Shown: positions 63,401 through 64,000 of the stretch, piece after piece
Layout: each line of letters opens with the position of its first letter
Numbering within the stretch: position 1 is the stretch's first letter
NCBI GenBank assembly: GCA_947462335.1
Contig: OX381710.1
Location: 34,967,204-35,031,203 of the forward strand
DNA length: 64,000 nt
Direction of reading: 5' to 3'
From: Harmothoe impar
Taxonomy: Eukaryota > Annelida > Polychaeta > Phyllodocida > Polynoidae
Program-made: the position numbers and the translations under genes
The notes under the pieces: model-generated
Told to the model about the DNA's origin: nothing
What the model saw: only the letters and a program-made list of their open reading frames with translations
The model's database searches: none

Positions 63401-63932
63401 ATTAAATATATTTGTGGGGTACTAACATGGACAAATGATTAGATCAGCTGACAGGAAGTGTGTACATATCCTCAAATGTGTGTACTGCACTTATCGCCTA
63501 ATCCCCTTATCTTGCAATCTGGTTATAATGGCTGATATCACACGAATTACCTACTTATGGGAACCATTTCACAGACACACAATGATAATCACATTGTCTG
63601 TCAACATGTTCTGGGTAGATAGAAATAATGATAACTGATAAATTATACATGTATATTAGTAGTCCTAGTACCGGTAGTGCCGATTAGATATTTTACTTTT
63701 TCAAACTTTTTTTATTTTAGCCAAGAAACCACCTGCAACTCCACGATACAATCCCGCTTCTGTGTACGCTCCGTCTGTTGCGGCGAGGAAATCCCGAGAA
63801 GCAGCACCAAAGTATGTGTTTATTGGCAAAATAATTATGATCAATTATGAGCTTAATTATTATTTCTTTTGTTCTTCCAGTTCTGTGCCATATGACACTG
63901 TCAAATCAAATGTATATGAACGACTTCAATAA
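54451..63932 (+). CDS. NEK1: NEK1-like serine/threonine kinase (352 residues)
   Basis: NIMA-related kinase of the NEK1/NEK5 group, which acts at centrosomes and cilia. Exons: 54451-54567, 55901-55936, 56302-56362, 56583-56624, 60110-60165, 60323-60406, 60680-60747, 61192-61278, 61707-61761, 62056-62099, 62247-62327, 62526-62601, 62795-62903, 63721-63811, 63881-63932. Kinase domain about residues 4-258: glycine loop GEGSFG (11-16), Lys33 in VVKEIN, HRDIKSQN with Asp128, DFG at 146-148, activation loop [15 protein letters not shown] with Thr162 at the same number as human NEK1. The tail has only about 95 residues, basic and Pro/Ala-rich, ending SNVYERLQ before TAA at 63930. Human NEK1 (about 1258) and NEK5 (about 708) have long coiled-coil tails, so this is a short form, an isoform, or a truncated paralogue. 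NEK5 is the alternative; the exact KLGDFG spacing favours NEK1. Confidence 0.9.
54710..55020. repeat. Poly-G/poly-C repeat with CAAGTAATCT and ATTATCAAGACCCC
   Basis: In NEK intron 1. The words GACTGGTCATTTATTACTAGCT, a G run, ACAAGTAATCT and C runs recur in degenerate form at 53125-53290 (CATTTGTTAGTAGCT, AAAGTAATCT). Proline- and glycine-rich frames here come from the C/G runs. Confidence 0.6.
55065..55785. mobile_element. Fold-back element with GACGATTCGCACTAC arms
   Basis: Left arm (55065-55250) has four GAYGATTCGCnCTAC units; right arm (55690-55785) has their complement, ending GTAGTGCGAATCGTC. The outermost 15 bp are perfectly inverted. An intact MITE of the GTGCCTCTACATGGGTA family sits inside at 55349-55563. 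In NEK intron 1, ending 115 bp before exon 2. Confidence 0.7.
55349..55563. mobile_element. MITE family, copy 4, with 6-bp target duplication ATAAAT
   Basis: 215 bp, intact ends GTGCCTCTACATGGGTA and TACCCATGTAGAGGCAC, opposite in orientation to copies 2 and 5. ATAAAT on both sides (55343-55348, 55564-55569). Nested inside the fold-back element 55065-55785. Confidence 0.9.
56969..57995. mobile_element. hAT-like non-autonomous element
   Basis: Terminal inverted repeats CAGGGGTGGGCA and TGCCCACCCCTG, the CAGGG...CCCTG form common in hAT transposons; 1027 bp. No transposase frame. Flanks TGCTATAT and ATTATATG do not give a clean 8-bp duplication, so the insertion is old or the ends have shifted. 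In NEK intron 4. Confidence 0.55.
58500..58625. repeat. ~23-bp minisatellite (CCATACTCGGACGTTAGTATGGA)
   Basis: Five imperfect tandem units in NEK intron 4, followed by ATGTTGCCCATGTTGCCACTT units at 58650-58740. Confidence 0.8.
58741..59615. repeat. 18-bp minisatellite (ATGGTTCATGGTCATC), split by an insertion
   Basis: About 12 units at 58770-58958 and about 15 at 59310-59580 belong to the same array, interrupted by the element 58959-59309. Unit variants change GGTCATC to GGCCATC or AGCCATC along the right half. The unit length keeps frames open, giving repeated [18 protein letters not shown] peptides that are artefacts. Confidence 0.9.
58959..59309. mobile_element. hAT-like MITE inserted in the minisatellite
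   Basis: 351 bp with inverted ends CAGGGTTCTCCACA and TGTGGGGAGAACCCTG. ATCAT on both sides (58954-58958 and 59310-59314), although the tandem host sequence makes the exact duplication ambiguous. Inside, a GC-rich block repeats GCCGGCGGC. No ORF. Confidence 0.7.
60914..61136. mobile_element. MITE family, copy 5, with 6-bp target duplication AGATAT
   Basis: 223 bp with ends GTGCCTCTACATGGGTC and ACCCATGTAGAGGCAC, flanked by AGATAT (60908-60913, 61137-61142). It ends 55 bp before NEK exon 8. Best-preserved copy with copy 4. Confidence 0.9.
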
Positions 63933-64000
63933 TCATGTATAACCCTACCTAATCATGATACAGTAATGTTCATAATACTATGGTTTCCCCCTCCCTTTAA

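Overview
This window is nuclear DNA of an animal. Genes are split into many short exons with GT/AG borders, introns run from about 100 bp to 3.5 kb, and non-coding DNA is full of poly-G/poly-C runs, fold-back repeats, miniature inverted-repeat transposons and minisatellites. Gene content (rotatin, TMEM144, ATOX1, a NEK1-type kinase) together with frequent TACATGTA and TAGGCCTA words suggests a marine invertebrate, most likely a non-vertebrate deuterostome. I cannot name the species from sequence alone.

Layout, left to right. (1) 483-6437 (+): last nine exons of a coiled-coil protein I do not recognise, followed by a long 3' UTR. (2) 9105-11806 (-): a probable gene with a strongly basic nuclear-looking C-terminus; three 3' exons fit in phase, its 5' part is tentative. 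(3) 12404-38878 (+): a complete 46-exon rotatin gene (RTTN, 2257 codons before the stop), a centriole/cilium armadillo protein. (4) 39949-46548 (-): TMEM144, tail-to-tail with RTTN, carrying two alternative versions of one 98-bp exon. (5) 46869-48901 (+): ATOX1, the cytosolic copper chaperone, head-to-head with TMEM144 across about 320 bp. (6) 51099-53778 (-): a two-exon gene for a 120-residue coiled-coil protein of unknown role. (7) 54451-63932 (+): a NEK1-like kinase of 352 residues, head-to-head with gene 6.

RTTN and NEK1 both act at centrioles and primary cilia, so two cilium genes lie within 16 kb of each other; I see no evidence that they are co-regulated. The rest of the cluster looks like ordinary housekeeping synteny.

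The introns are the accessory part. The most notable items are a hammerhead-ribozyme core of the kind carried by Penelope-like retroelements (RTTN intron 20), a 3-kb TTAA-flanked fold-back element with a smaller element nested inside (RTTN intron 16), a five-copy MITE family with 6-bp target duplications clustered at 52-61 kb, a minisatellite split by a hAT-like insertion (NEK intron 4), and the mutually exclusive exon pair in TMEM144. I saw no prokaryotic genes, CRISPR arrays, rRNA or tRNA genes.
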